Below the pieces are notes generated by a model. It was given only the letters and a program-made list of their open reading frames with translations, had not been told where the DNA came from and made no database searches. From Unio delphinus (taxonomy: Eukaryota; Mollusca; Bivalvia; Unionida; Unionidae), in NCBI GenBank assembly GCA_029339505.1, contig JAQISU010000119.1, forward strand, positions 3,158,501 to 3,222,500: 64,000 bases of DNA. The letters are read 5' to 3'. Position 1 is the first letter of the stretch, and each line of letters opens with the position of its first letter. Positions 8,153-16,883 of the stretch are shown one piece after another. The position numbers were made by a program, and so were the translations under genes.

Positions 8153-11100
8153 CACCCTTGCGTCTATTGCACTCAAGACAAGTCAACATCACATTATTTC
8201 TGACATGACCGAGATTGTTATTTTTTCTGTCTACGGTGAATTGGCGAGGATCCTTATCCGAATACTGCCAACGCATTATACAATTGCAACTCGCGCAGTG
8301 ATTATTCTGTTGTTTCTTCAAAGTGATTATTAATTCAGCATCAATATCAAATTCTCGTTGTTTTTTTTTGTCCTGTTGTTTGTAACCGGAGAGTTTTTTA
8401 TCAATAATATCATTATCATCACCAATGATTTCATCATCGCCAATGATTTCATCATCGCCTGACTCTGTCAGGACAATTCTTCGAAGTTGATTTATTTTTC
8501 GTACTCTAGACACTGCGAGATAGACTAAATTCGACCATTCTATGCGATTATCTACAATCCAAAGAGTTGTATCCGATATAGTCAATCCCTGTGAAGAGTG
8601 TATTGTTGCTGCATAACCTAGCGTCCACGGGGATTTATTAGCACGCAATGCATCTTCAACAACATTGATATCAACCAGCACAATATCATTTAATACTAAA
8701 TTCTGTTTTTGACTTTGTCCTGGAATATCAACTTCAATATTCTGTTTTCGCGTATCCGATGGCCTATAACATAACGGTACTGGAAGTGTTGCAAATTTTT
8801 GTTTATGCAATTCAAATAACTTCATCTGAAGTGTGTCCCTGACTATTTTTCTACTTGCAATGATTAAATCATTTGGTCTCCACATTTCCCAGAAATCATT
8901 CATGGGAGTTTCCGAAATTATTTCACGGGTTATTTCACACTGGATTCTATCCGGTTGCAATCTAATTAGTTTCTTCAATTCTTTTAATTCATTATCAAGT
9001 GATCTATGATCAGTATCAATTTCTTCATAATAGTCTACAAAACCCTTTAGCCATTCATGGGGAGATGCACCGACAAATGGTGGAGGTTGGCCGTGATCAC
9101 CGCACATGACGACTTTTGTATTCTTCAATAACAACCACTCAAGAAATATTTTTAAGACATCTTCTGACACTGTGTCTATTTCATCCCACATGATGAATTC
9201 AGGAATAAATTTCTCTCCCATGCGCTCAGGAGTCCATTTATCTCCCTTCCATCGGAAAAAGCTGTGATAAGTGCAAGCATTTACCCCTCTCTGTATCATT
9301 TCTCTTGCAAGTCTATGAGTTGGTGTTAGCACAATCATGTTAGAAACACTAGCGTTTCTACGGAATAACTCAATTACCCGGGTTGTTTTTCCTGACCCAC
9401 CACAGCCGTTTAAATAAACTGTTTTATATCTACAGATTGGATCAGAAATCGGTGGTGCACTAGAAAATTCTGAACACTGATTGCTTTCTAAGTAATTATT
9501 TTCAATGGTAACATCTGCTGATTGAATATAATCATGAATCATTTCTTTCTTAATTCTCCATGATCCCCATTTCTCGTTGCAAGTAGCCTTAAAATCAGCC
9601 ATTTTGCTATTTATGTAAAATGAGTCAGTGGCAACTCTAACTGCGGTGGTAGGAAATCTATTGATCATTGAAAACAGATTGATAGAAGCATAACCGAGCA
9701 TAGAAGCTCTTAAGTGTGTGTACTGCGGATGGTATCCATCATTGTAGGTAACAATTGTACCCAATTTGGTTCCATCGGACATAAATGCGTCCTTACGATT
9801 GACATATAGGCCCTTATTCGTTAGATCCGCCATTACAAAATCGTATTCAGCGTTGTCTATAATCAATCGTGAAGAATATTTCGTATTATCATCTTTGCCA
9901 CCTTGGGTAAATTTACCGATTATTCTTCGTCCAAGATTTTTTGCTTCATTGTTTCTGATTTCAAATAACTGTCTGGACCAATCCATGATTTGTTGTTCAT
10001 TAAAATCAGGAAACAGTTTTCGCTCTTCGCTAATTATTTTTTCTAGATCAGGTTGGGGTAACCAGACTGATTTCTGTGCTCGATAGGATATAATTGCTTC
10101 ACTGACAATTAATGATTTTAACATCTTACAATCAAGCATATATCTCAATAGCGTAATTGGCATCCAGTGTTTTTCAGACATGTGTTTACCAATCCAAAGA
10201 TAACTACACGGATGAAGTCCTGCAGCCATTTCAAATGATACCACACAAGCGAATCCGGTTAAATCAAAATCAGGAAGTGGTCCATTAATAGCAACACGGG
10301 TCATTTCGTGTGTAGGGTGTCCAAATCGTTTGAAATATTTCTCGCATTCTCCATACCCAAGAAAACTTCCTGGATAACACGCAATCATATCAACTGAAAT
10401 AACGGAATCAGCGGTGTATTTTGTGTTCCATAATCCGCCGTGGCTGTATTCAAGACAAGACAATTTGACATCTGATAAAAACTCACTTCGTGTTGGTTTC
10501 CACGCGTTTTTCTTTCTAGCAAAATGTGCTGCAATGGATGGTACTGTAAAACAGTTTGCTAATAATTGATCATCTTCTTCTCCGTCCTCAGAAAACTCAC
10601 TAGCTAGTTGTTTCATTTGATTCTGCAGTTCTTCAGTACGGTATAATTCTCCGTTGGGCCTTACAAACTGATCAAATCTGCATTCCTCGTCTGAATTACT
10701 ATGAAATAGCCACGCTGACACAGGATCGTTTTTACTCAAATGGTAAATAGCATCAAATAATTTCTGCTCTGAAAAAAACTCTTCGGTTTGGGATAGATAT
10801 TTTACGGTTCTATCCCGTGGAAATATTGTTACTGCAGATGACCACGCGTGCGCGTTATGATCAATAATTTCAATGGGGGTTCCTTTTTTTGATTGATATT
10901 TCGGTTCTTTTAATACTTCACCGGTGATTGTTCTTACCGATATTGGAAATCTTAATGATGTTTCTAATTTGGCTATATCCTGAATTGTTGCTCCATGCTC
11001 TTTTACCGTGAACTCCCACTCGGTTATTTTTTTTCGTCTTAGATCAGTGAGTTTATTCCCCCGGGATGCATTTGTGAAGTGTTCTATTATTCGTGTTGCT

Positions 11101-12008
11101 ACACAATTGAGCCCTGTCGAATATTTCATGGGTGCTAGTTTTGAAATATCAGGTTTTTCATTGAGCGGATAGATCCCGTAAACAACTGCTGTGACAGGAT
11201 AAGATCTTTCGTAGTAGGGTTTATCAATTCCGGTCAAAATTCCCGGTTTGGAATCCTGATTCACGGTGATAGTTTTTTTACCCTTGAGAATGGGTTCAAA
11301 TTTATCTTTAATAATCCATTTGCCATTTTCACGGATAATGAATTTAATTCGGAAAAAATGACTTTTTTCCCCAACACGTGAAATGATCGCTGCTGCCTTT
11401 TCATCATTCATGGTAGCGTCAACAACACCATCAATTCGAAATGTGGACCAGCAATAGGATGCTCCATCACGCTTGAATTCATTAAAACAGTCTCTGATGG
11501 GTTTATCAAGAATTTTATTCTTGGGTGTATTAGAAACTATATCAAGATTGAATTGAGCATCCTTCCATGATGATCTCATGTTTCCGTCTCTTGGACGTTT
11601 GTTACGCTTTTTGGGTCTATCGTGATTAAATCTAGGATTGATTTTTAATAATCTCTTAAACTCTTTCATGTTTCCGTCTATTGTGCGTTTGTTACGCTTT
11701 TTGGGTCTATCGAGATTAAATCTAGGATTGATTTTTAATAATCTCTTAAACTCTTTCATGTTTCCCTCTCTTGGACGTTTGTTACGTTTGTTTCCGTCTA
11801 TTAGACGTTTTTTGGGTCTATCGAGATTAAATCTAGGATTGATTTTTAATAATCTCTTAAACTCTTTCATGTTTCCGTCTCTTGGACGTTTTTGACGTTT
11901 TTTTGGTCTATCGAGATTAAATCTAGGATTGATTTTCAATAATCTCTTGAACTCTCTATCAGCATTGAATTTAGCATTTGTCGAAGTCAATCTCTTGATC
12001 TCCTTCAT
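8145..12008 (-). CDS. DNA polymerase B - SF1 helicase - HNH fusion protein (1287 aa)
   Basis: This is the putative replicative protein. Residues about 1-150 are a basic repeat region with four copies of EFKRLLKINPRFN. The polymerase follows: motif A in SVDMIACYPGSF (near 538) and motif C as VATDSFYI (near 793, the first Asp of the usual DTD replaced by Ala). An SF1 helicase is then fused: Walker A NGCGGSGKTTR (near 868), DEID (near 942), VVMCGDHGQPPP, and GYAATIHSSQGLT plus YLAVSRV near 1150-1190. The last 55 residues form an HNH-like motif with CASC and CLECNRRKG. Standard Maverick polymerases lack the helicase. From memory, similar polymerase-helicase proteins are abundant in Rhizophagus (arbuscular mycorrhizal fungus) genomes; this needs a search. 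It is a single open frame, apparently functional. Confidence 0.9.
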   Translation of the reverse strand: MKEIKRLTSTNAKFNADREFKRLLKINPRFNLDRPKKRQKRPRDGNMKEFKRLLKINPRFNLDRPKKRLIDGNKRNKRPREGNMKEFKRLLKINPRFNLDRPKKRNKRTIDGNMKEFKRLLKINPRFNHDRPKKRNKRPRDGNMRSSWKDAQFNLDIVSNTPKNKILDKPIRDCFNEFKRDGASYCWSTFRIDGVVDATMNDEKAAAIISRVGEKSHFFRIKFIIRENGKWIIKDKFEPILKGKKTITVNQDSKPGILTGIDKPYYERSYPVTAVVYGIYPLNEKPDISKLAPMKYSTGLNCVATRIIEHFTNASRGNKLTDLRRKKITEWEFTVKEHGATIQDIAKLETSLRFPISVRTITGEVLKEPKYQSKKGTPIEIIDHNAHAWSSAVTIFPRDRTVKYLSQTEEFFSEQKLFDAIYHLSKNDPVSAWLFHSNSDEECRFDQFVRPNGELYRTEELQNQMKQLASEFSEDGEEDDQLLANCFTVPSIAAHFARKKNAWKPTRSEFLSDVKLSCLEYSHGGLWNTKYTADSVISVDMIACYPGSFLGYGECEKYFKRFGHPTHEMTRVAINGPLPDFDLTGFACVVSFEMAAGLHPCSYLWIGKHMSEKHWMPITLLRYMLDCKMLKSLIVSEAIISYRAQKSVWLPQPDLEKIISEERKLFPDFNEQQIMDWSRQLFEIRNNEAKNLGRRIIGKFTQGGKDDNTKYSSRLIIDNAEYDFVMADLTNKGLYVNRKDAFMSDGTKLGTIVTYNDGYHPQYTHLRASMLGYASINLFSMINRFPTTAVRVATDSFYINSKMADFKATCNEKWGSWRIKKEMIHDYIQSADVTIENNYLESNQCSEFSSAPPISDPICRYKTVYLNGCGGSGKTTRVIELFRRNASVSNMIVLTPTHRLAREMIQRGVNACTYHSFFRWKGDKWTPERMGEKFIPEFIMWDEIDTVSEDVLKIFLEWLLLKNTKVVMCGDHGQPPPFVGASPHEWLKGFVDYYEEIDTDHRSLDNELKELKKLIRLQPDRIQCEITREIISETPMNDFWEMWRPNDLIIASRKIVRDTLQMKLFELHKQKFATLPVPLCYRPSDTRKQNIEVDIPGQSQKQNLVLNDIVLVDINVVEDALRANKSPWTLGYAATIHSSQGLTISDTTLWIVDNRIEWSNLVYLAVSRVRKINQLRRIVLTESGDDEIIGDDEIIGDDNDIIDKKLSGYKQQDKKKQREFDIDAELIITLKKQQNNHCASCNCIMRWQYSDKDPRQFTVDRKNNNLGHVRNNVMLTCLECNRRKGAS
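11580..11960 (-). repeat. Coding minisatellite in the polymerase N-terminus
   Basis: Four in-frame units of about 90-111 bp, each containing TAAATCTAGGATTGATTTT, encode basic 30-37-residue repeats (EFKRLLKINPRFNLDRPKKR). A degenerate half unit precedes them. High nucleotide identity between units suggests recent expansion. Confidence 0.9.
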
Positions 12009-12032
12009 GCTATATACAAAACAAACATTTAA
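12009..12032. promoter_or_regulatory. Divergent promoter gap, polymerase / zinc-binding gene
   Basis: 24 bp between divergent ATGs containing TATATA (12011-12016), a candidate TATA-like core for one or both genes. Confidence 0.4.
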
Positions 12033-12428
12033 ATGAAAGTTTTATGTATAATGAATCACTGCAAATGGCTCATGATGGGAAATGTAACCCCGTGTAACAA
12101 ATCATGCAGAAAAAATGAATACTGTAGGTATCATATGCAAAGTTTTCGACGTGGAAGTCTTGGTCCGTTACCCTGTATTCGATGTGGGGTTGGGGTTAAG
12201 GGAAGATCACAATTGTGTAGTGATTGTGGTGGTAAGCGATATAGGGAATTGAAGCGTTATTATGATAAAAGAATAAAAAATGGACAATCTATCAGAAATT
12301 ATGACCCTGAAAAGGCCCTTGACCCTGACAACATCAAGGATAAAATCATAAGAACCCCGCAAGACTATATCGAAAGATTTTCCAGTGATGTAATTATTGA
12401 ACCAAACACTGAATTAGACAAACAATAG
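12033..12428 (+). CDS. Cys-rich zinc-binding protein of unknown function
   Basis: A 131-residue protein with two Cys/His clusters: CKWLMMGNVTPCNKSC with CRYH (residues about 10-35), then CIRCG and LCSDCGGKRY (about 48-70). It has a basic middle and an acidic tail. The cluster spacing suggests a double zinc finger that binds nucleic acid. A second in-frame ATG at 12051 could be the start. It is divergent from the polymerase gene and precedes the NUMOD/HNH gene by 10 bp, so it probably belongs to the replication block, perhaps as a regulator. No confident family name. Confidence 0.75.
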   Translation: MKVLCIMNHCKWLMMGNVTPCNKSCRKNEYCRYHMQSFRRGSLGPLPCIRCGVGVKGRSQLCSDCGGKRYRELKRYYDKRIKNGQSIRNYDPEKALDPDNIKDKIIRTPQDYIERFSSDVIIEPNTELDKQ

Positions 12429-12438
12429 AATAGTATAT

Positions 12439-12945
12439 ATGGACCAAGAATTCAGACCACATCCAGTGATTACAAAATATGAAGCATCCAGTGATGGTAC
12501 TGTCAGAAACCGTAGACTGAAAAAATCAGTTGGTTTTGTGACTAATCAAGGGTATTTGAGGTTTACTGTTGGCGGAGGAAAAAAAACGAAAAATTATCTC
12601 ATTCATCGTTTCGTATTTGAATGTTTTAATGGATTGATCAAAGATGGTTTTGTTATTTATCACAAGGATTCTAATCCAAAGAATAATTCTGTATCCAATC
12701 TGCAGGCTATCACACTGAGTGAGAATTCCAAACAAGGAAAGACTGGCACTTGCAAAACGGTTGGGAAGAGACCTGTGACATCTTTGAATACAATAACTAA
12801 TGAAGAAAAAATATTTTCATCTATGAATGAAGCCGGAAAATATTTCAATATCTGTCCGACTTCTGTACGATTCGTTGCAGAGGGGATTTATCGATCGGCT
12901 ATTTCAAAAAAGACGGGGCAAAAAGTTCAATTTAGTTATGTCTAA
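12439..12945 (+). CDS. NUMOD4-HNH-NUMOD1 homing-type endonuclease
   Basis: A 168-residue free-standing endonuclease. The N-terminus resembles NUMOD4 (ITKYEASSDGTVRNRR, GYLRFTV). The HNH core is IHRFVFECFNG followed by YHKDSNPKNNSVSNLQAIT. The C-terminus resembles NUMOD1 (EEKIFSSMNEAGKYF). Such enzymes nick or cut specific DNA and are common in phage and large viral genomes as selfish or genome-maintenance genes. No intron is associated. Copy C lacks it and carries different ORFs in this slot, so it is an accessory gene. TATATATGG overlaps the ATG. Confidence 0.88.
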   Translation: MDQEFRPHPVITKYEASSDGTVRNRRLKKSVGFVTNQGYLRFTVGGGKKTKNYLIHRFVFECFNGLIKDGFVIYHKDSNPKNNSVSNLQAITLSENSKQGKTGTCKTVGKRPVTSLNTITNEEKIFSSMNEAGKYFNICPTSVRFVAEGIYRSAISKKTGQKVQFSYV

Positions 12946-12989
12946 TGCGTCATAATTTTCAATTAGAGATATGTCATACTTATAGAATA

Positions 12990-13346
12990 ATGAATTCTGA
13001 AAACATGAATAGCATCATAGTTGAAATAGCAAAATTGAAAAATCAGGATATCAAACTATCAGATGGATTAAATCCTGACCAAATTGTGTCTGATTTTCAG
13101 GATATAGAATACAGGGTTAACACTAACAAATATATGCTACCCAAGAAATATGCACTCATCAAAAAAATTCAGAATTCTATTAAAGACTCTCTTTCATTTT
13201 CCAGTGACATCAGTGTGTTCGTCCCGTTGTATACTATCGTAGAGGGAATACGAAAAGAATTAGGTAACGAATACGAATTGAAAAAAGAAGTCAACTCTAA
13301 AATTAGAAACCTACGAGCATTAATTCAAGAAAATGAACAATTTTGA
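12990..13346 (+). CDS. Conserved element protein, 118 aa, helical, unknown function
   Basis: The start at 12990 (MNSENMNSIIVEIAKLKNQDIKL) is chosen over 12945 because the copy C homologue (51566-51922) aligns from there (MDIQDVNAIIAEISKLQNQEI). Conservation in two diverged copies, with an open frame in both, supports a real gene. The protein is mostly charged helix with DFQDIEYR and LPKKYALIKKIQNSI blocks and no recognised motif. It lies between the nuclease gene and the hairpin region. Confidence 0.75.
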   Translation: MNSENMNSIIVEIAKLKNQDIKLSDGLNPDQIVSDFQDIEYRVNTNKYMLPKKYALIKKIQNSIKDSLSFSSDISVFVPLYTIVEGIRKELGNEYELKKEVNSKIRNLRALIQENEQF

Positions 13347-13420
13347 TTGCCCGACCATTGATTGCCCGACCATTATCATTTTTTGATTGCCCGACCATTA
13401 TCATTCCGACCCTCATTTTT
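13347..13420 (+). repeat. Short GATTGCCCGACCATT tandem repeat
   Basis: GATTGCCCGACCATT occurs three times within about 55 bp, followed by two CCGACCCTCA units. Directly downstream of the 118-aa gene; terminator-like or replication-related roles cannot be distinguished. Confidence 0.7.
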
Positions 13421-13489
13421 TTTAAGCCGACCCTCAAGGGAGATGTCAAAAATCGATGGAGGATGTGTCAGATTGGTCAAAACTAGAAT

Positions 13490-13870
13490 GTTGAAACTAT
13501 CAGTATTATTTTATTTATATACAATTTTGATACTTTCAACATCACTGATAGAGCTGTCAAAACAATCAAATAACACTTCCATGACCGTATCAAAAATCAT
13601 CCGACATGTAACAAAAGTGAGGAAACTGTGGTATTAATTATTTTATATACAATTTCCACACTTTCCTCATCAATGATAGAAGCTGTTATAGAATGAAATA
13701 ACACTTCCATGACCGTGTTAAAAATCATCCGACATGTCAAAAAATCGAATGTTGAAACTATCAGTATTATTTATTTTATATACAATTATGATACTTTCAA
13801 CATCATTGATAGAAGGTGTCTCACGATGAAATAACACTTCCATGACCGTATCAAAAATCATCTGACATGT
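13490..13870 (+). repeat. Three hairpin-plus-iteron units in the central intergenic region
   Basis: Three units of about 130 bp each contain a 13-position stem with one C-C mismatch around a TATATACAA-containing loop (13490-13540, 13619-13668, 13751-13801). Each is followed by a conserved block CACTTCCATGACCGT...CATCYGACATGT (13571-13609, 13699-13737, 13832-13870). The middle stem has a different sequence but still pairs. The position between the two gene blocks suits a replication origin, a structured RNA or a regulatory region. No ORF here is convincing. Confidence 0.8.
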
Positions 13871-13896
13871 CAAAAAAGTGGGGGAAAGTGTTTTAC

Positions 13897-13906
13897 AATT
13901 GAAAAA
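13897..13906 (+). promoter_or_regulatory. Partial late-promoter-like motif (AATTGAAAAA)
   Basis: Matches the first part of the AATTGAAAAC motif, 20 bp upstream of the ATG at 13926. Confidence 0.4.
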
Positions 13907-13925
13907 TGGTTTCTGATTTCAAATA

Positions 13926-14918
13926 ATGGTCAATGAAGCATTAACAACCCGACTGGCTCGTGAGCGACTAGATGCAATCAGGAGATTTGTACCAATTCGT
14001 GACTCTGTACGGAATAAACTGCAACAACGACAGAGTTTACAAACTGATTTTGCTCTGGGGTCTGAAGAATTGTTTAAACCAGTAACCACAGCAACGAAGG
14101 GGGTAGAGCGTGCTTTACTGGGAGATGATCCTGACGGTAAGAGAAAGGAAGAGGGTCTTATTTCTGTACTCGAAAAAATAGCAGCGAAAACTGAACAAAC
14201 TGAACAAACTGATCCGAAAAAAACGACTGTTTCTCTGTTGAATAAATTTACTGATCATGCTAAAATAGTAATAAAAAAACCTAGTTTATTGAAATCAAAG
14301 GATTATCAAGCCTTTGGTAATTTTGCTGCTCAAAGCTATAATTCAAAAAAAGATTTTTTAAAGGACGAGTATAAAAATGATAGAATATCAAGTAATGATT
14401 GGTTCGATAATTTGTATAAACTAAATAAAGGGATTGGTCGTTTGAATAAGGATGAGATAGGATACAAGGAATTTCAAAGGGGAATTAGTAATTATAAAAG
14501 AGAACAAATAGAAGAACGACAACGAGAAATAGAAGAACGGCAAGAACTAAAACGTCAAACACCAACACGTAGACAAACAAGAAGACAAAAAAAACAACAA
14601 CTACCACCTGATGATGATGATGATGATATTCTTGATTATTTACAAACCACGGATACAGACAAACTAGATGAAGCAGCTGGCTATAGCGGAAGTGGACTGC
14701 AAAATCCAAGGATTGGAAACATTTGTCCTGATAGTGTTATCAATGATATATCACGATTAGATGTTCTCATCGGAGGAAAACGAGCTGGAAATAACTCTCC
14801 AGAAATAATTAATGAAGCAGCTGATATCTGTAGACGGTTATTTGCAGGCGGTATCATGGATATCAAAACCTATCGAGATTTCATTGACGAGTTAGCAAAT
14901 GGGTATCATAGCGATTAA
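13926..14918 (+). CDS. Q/E-rich coiled-coil structural-block protein, 330 aa
   Basis: First gene of the structural block. The N-terminus (TTRLARERLDAIRRFVP and onward) is basic helix. Residues about 185-225 form a highly charged coiled coil (REQIEERQREIEERQELKRQ) and an Asp run (PPDDDDDDI) follows. The C-terminal 90 residues are a separate folded part. A broken homologue in copy C (50126-51129) keeps both ends, so it is a conserved element gene. By position it may be a core or cement protein; no family is recognised. Confidence 0.75.
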   Translation: MVNEALTTRLARERLDAIRRFVPIRDSVRNKLQQRQSLQTDFALGSEELFKPVTTATKGVERALLGDDPDGKRKEEGLISVLEKIAAKTEQTEQTDPKKTTVSLLNKFTDHAKIVIKKPSLLKSKDYQAFGNFAAQSYNSKKDFLKDEYKNDRISSNDWFDNLYKLNKGIGRLNKDEIGYKEFQRGISNYKREQIEERQREIEERQELKRQTPTRRQTRRQKKQQLPPDDDDDDILDYLQTTDTDKLDEAAGYSGSGLQNPRIGNICPDSVINDISRLDVLIGGKRAGNNSPEIINEAADICRRLFAGGIMDIKTYRDFIDELANGYHSD

Positions 14919-14923
14919 ATAAC

Positions 14924-14940
14924 AATTGAAAACACTATTG
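14924..14940 (+). promoter_or_regulatory. Late-promoter-like motif AATTGAAAACACTATTG
   Basis: Lies 12-28 bp upstream of the ATG at 14952 and is shared with other structural genes in copies B and C. Confidence 0.6.
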
Positions 14941-14951
14941 TTTTTATAATA

Positions 14952-15383
14952 ATGATCATCCATTACAATCATGATAAACCAACCCCCGTCTATGTAGTTA
15001 ATTCACGGTTTCCAGTTTATAAGGCATACTACGGAGATGGCCTCGGCAATACCATTTTAGGATTCTTTTCAAGAATGGCTCCAAAAGTGATGCCGTTAGC
15101 TAAACAGTTATCAATGAAAGCCATTGATGTTATTCGTGATAAGGGTATTGGTACTGTTGGAGATCTTGCCGGGAAAGCGTTTTCAACTGCGAAGGATAAA
15201 ATAACATCATTAGTGAGTCGAAAAAAGAAACCGTTACCGTCTACAGAAGAAATGCCTGCAAGTGTTAGTAAAATAATAAATAACGCAGTAGATGAAAAAC
15301 TAGCGTCGATGGTAAATCAAGGGGACCAAAGTAATATTGCAAACATGATAGCGGGAAGTGGCCTTAAAAAACTACGTCGATGA
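14952..15383 (+). CDS. Small basic minor virion protein candidate, 143 aa
   Basis: Starts MIIHYNHDKPTPVYVVNSRF, followed by a Gly-rich hydrophobic stretch (YYGDGLGNTILGFF), an amphipathic helix (PLAKQLSMKAIDVI) and a Lys-rich centre. The copy C homologue (49565-50060) is well conserved. A short basic protein with an amphipathic segment directly before the capsid gene resembles adenovirus core or pX/pVI-type proteins in general character only. A perfect late-promoter motif precedes it. Confidence 0.7.
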   Translation: MIIHYNHDKPTPVYVVNSRFPVYKAYYGDGLGNTILGFFSRMAPKVMPLAKQLSMKAIDVIRDKGIGTVGDLAGKAFSTAKDKITSLVSRKKKPLPSTEEMPASVSKIINNAVDEKLASMVNQGDQSNIANMIAGSGLKKLRR

Positions 15384-15391
15384 AAATGGAA

Positions 15392-15407
15392 AAATCGTTT
15401 ACGATTT
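15392..15407. promoter_or_regulatory. Perfect inverted repeat upstream of the capsid gene
   Basis: AAATCGT-TT-ACGATTT lies 31-46 bp upstream of the capsid ATG. It could be an operator-like site or a weak terminator of the preceding gene. Confidence 0.4.
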
Positions 15408-15437
15408 CACTATTTAGACTCTGATAAATAGAATAAA

Positions 15438-16844
15438 ATGTTCAAAAAGTCACATGATCCGGCGTTTGATATAGACGCCCCAGTTGGCAAGGATGATTCT
15501 GTACGCGATTATCAATATTACGCCTATCATGCCATAGACCCAACTAGTCGAGCAAGAATTGATCTTCAAGTCCATGATACCAGTAAATACTTTCTACCCG
15601 CTGAAGCATTTATTGAAGTAGAAGGAGAGATTATACGAACAAATGATACAGAGTATCCAGTTGGTACTCAAGTCGGTTTCGTCAATAATGGTATTATGGC
15701 GCTATTTGAGAGTGCTAGATATCTCATTGATGGAAAAGAAATTGAGTCCATAGATCGTGATGTTGATGTGGCCACAACAATCATAGGGTTAGCGAGATAT
15801 TCTGATGATTATACAAGATCGGCTGGTCCGTCTATGATGTTTGCAAAAGATGGTAAGAATACCGCTGGTGGAAATCCATTTATTATAAGACAACCAAAAA
15901 AACGTGATAATACTAATGCTGAGGTCGAGAATATGATTATAAACAACGATACTAATTTCAATCTAGGAGCTGCAACACGAAACGCAATGTTGCAAGGAGA
16001 TCGTAAATCATTTTCATGCGCGATTCCACTGCATCACATATTTGGATTCTGTAGAAACGTCAGAAAAGTTATCTACGGGGCGAAGCATACAGTATCGCTT
16101 GTACGAAAGAGTGATGATAACGACGCAATTTGGAGGATTCCAGCAGATGCTGTAAATCCCAATGCTGATGCCGGTAAAGTCAATTTAACAAAAATATCAT
16201 TGTGGATGCCAGTGTTGACTCCAGCAATCACCGCAGAACAACGACTACTATCATTTATGGACCAAGGAGGAAAGTCGTTGTTGAGTTGGCTAACCGTGAG
16301 TACAGATGTGAAGCAATCAAATATCAACGAGTTATTCACTTGGAACCTAGCATCAAAGCAAGGCGTTTCTGCGCCACGTCATATATTTATTGCGTTACAG
16401 GATAACGCACGAGTTGGCAATCAACTCTCCAGTCATATGATATTTGATCAATTAGGTGTGAAAGACGTCTCACTGAGAATAAACGGCCAGCAGGAACCAT
16501 CTGAGGATATACAACTTAATTACACAGAAAATCATATTGCACGAGTTTATCATCGTCTGTTGTCATTTATGGCACGCGATCAAAATGTCGATACTGGTTT
16601 GCAAATATCACAATTTGATTTTAAAAATCTGTATCCGATCTACTACTTCTCACTGGAACATCTCGATTTGACAAGACAGTCAGTTGTTGATATACACTTT
16701 AGAGCTAATGTGACTCGTCCTGTTGGTCCTCCTGCTATTACTGATTATAGAGCGGTTGCTGTCATTCTCAGTGATAAATCAATGCTACTCGAAGGTGTTG
16801 GTGGAAGAATGAGAGTGGTAGATGCCCCAGTAGAAAATCTTTGA
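15438..16844 (+). CDS. Major capsid protein (double jelly-roll candidate)
   Basis: A 468-residue protein in the position and size range of Maverick/adintovirus major capsid proteins. It has conserved blocks I recognise from invertebrate element proteins: YFLPAEAFIEVEGEI (near 55), ALFESARYLIDGKEIES (near 90), IPLHHIFGFCRNVRKVIYG (near 200), KISLWMPVLTP (near 253), and a C-terminal YYFSLEHLDLTRQ. The N-terminal DTSKYFLP/VEGEI strand pattern fits a jelly-roll start. A diverged, broken homologue is in copy C (48104-49520). Family assignment is from memory of related sequences and gene order. Confidence 0.82.
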   Translation: MFKKSHDPAFDIDAPVGKDDSVRDYQYYAYHAIDPTSRARIDLQVHDTSKYFLPAEAFIEVEGEIIRTNDTEYPVGTQVGFVNNGIMALFESARYLIDGKEIESIDRDVDVATTIIGLARYSDDYTRSAGPSMMFAKDGKNTAGGNPFIIRQPKKRDNTNAEVENMIINNDTNFNLGAATRNAMLQGDRKSFSCAIPLHHIFGFCRNVRKVIYGAKHTVSLVRKSDDNDAIWRIPADAVNPNADAGKVNLTKISLWMPVLTPAITAEQRLLSFMDQGGKSLLSWLTVSTDVKQSNINELFTWNLASKQGVSAPRHIFIALQDNARVGNQLSSHMIFDQLGVKDVSLRINGQQEPSEDIQLNYTENHIARVYHRLLSFMARDQNVDTGLQISQFDFKNLYPIYYFSLEHLDLTRQSVVDIHFRANVTRPVGPPAITDYRAVAVILSDKSMLLEGVGGRMRVVDAPVENL

Positions 16845-16883
16845 ACGATTTTTCATTGAATTAGAATCAATCAATTATATATA

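Noticed and set aside
11638..11895. 85-aa plus-strand repetitive ORF
   Set aside because: Antisense shadow of the replicase N-terminal minisatellite.
13362..13637. 91-aa ORF in the hairpin region
   Set aside because: Spans tandem repeats and the first hairpin; the equivalent frame is not kept in the other units.
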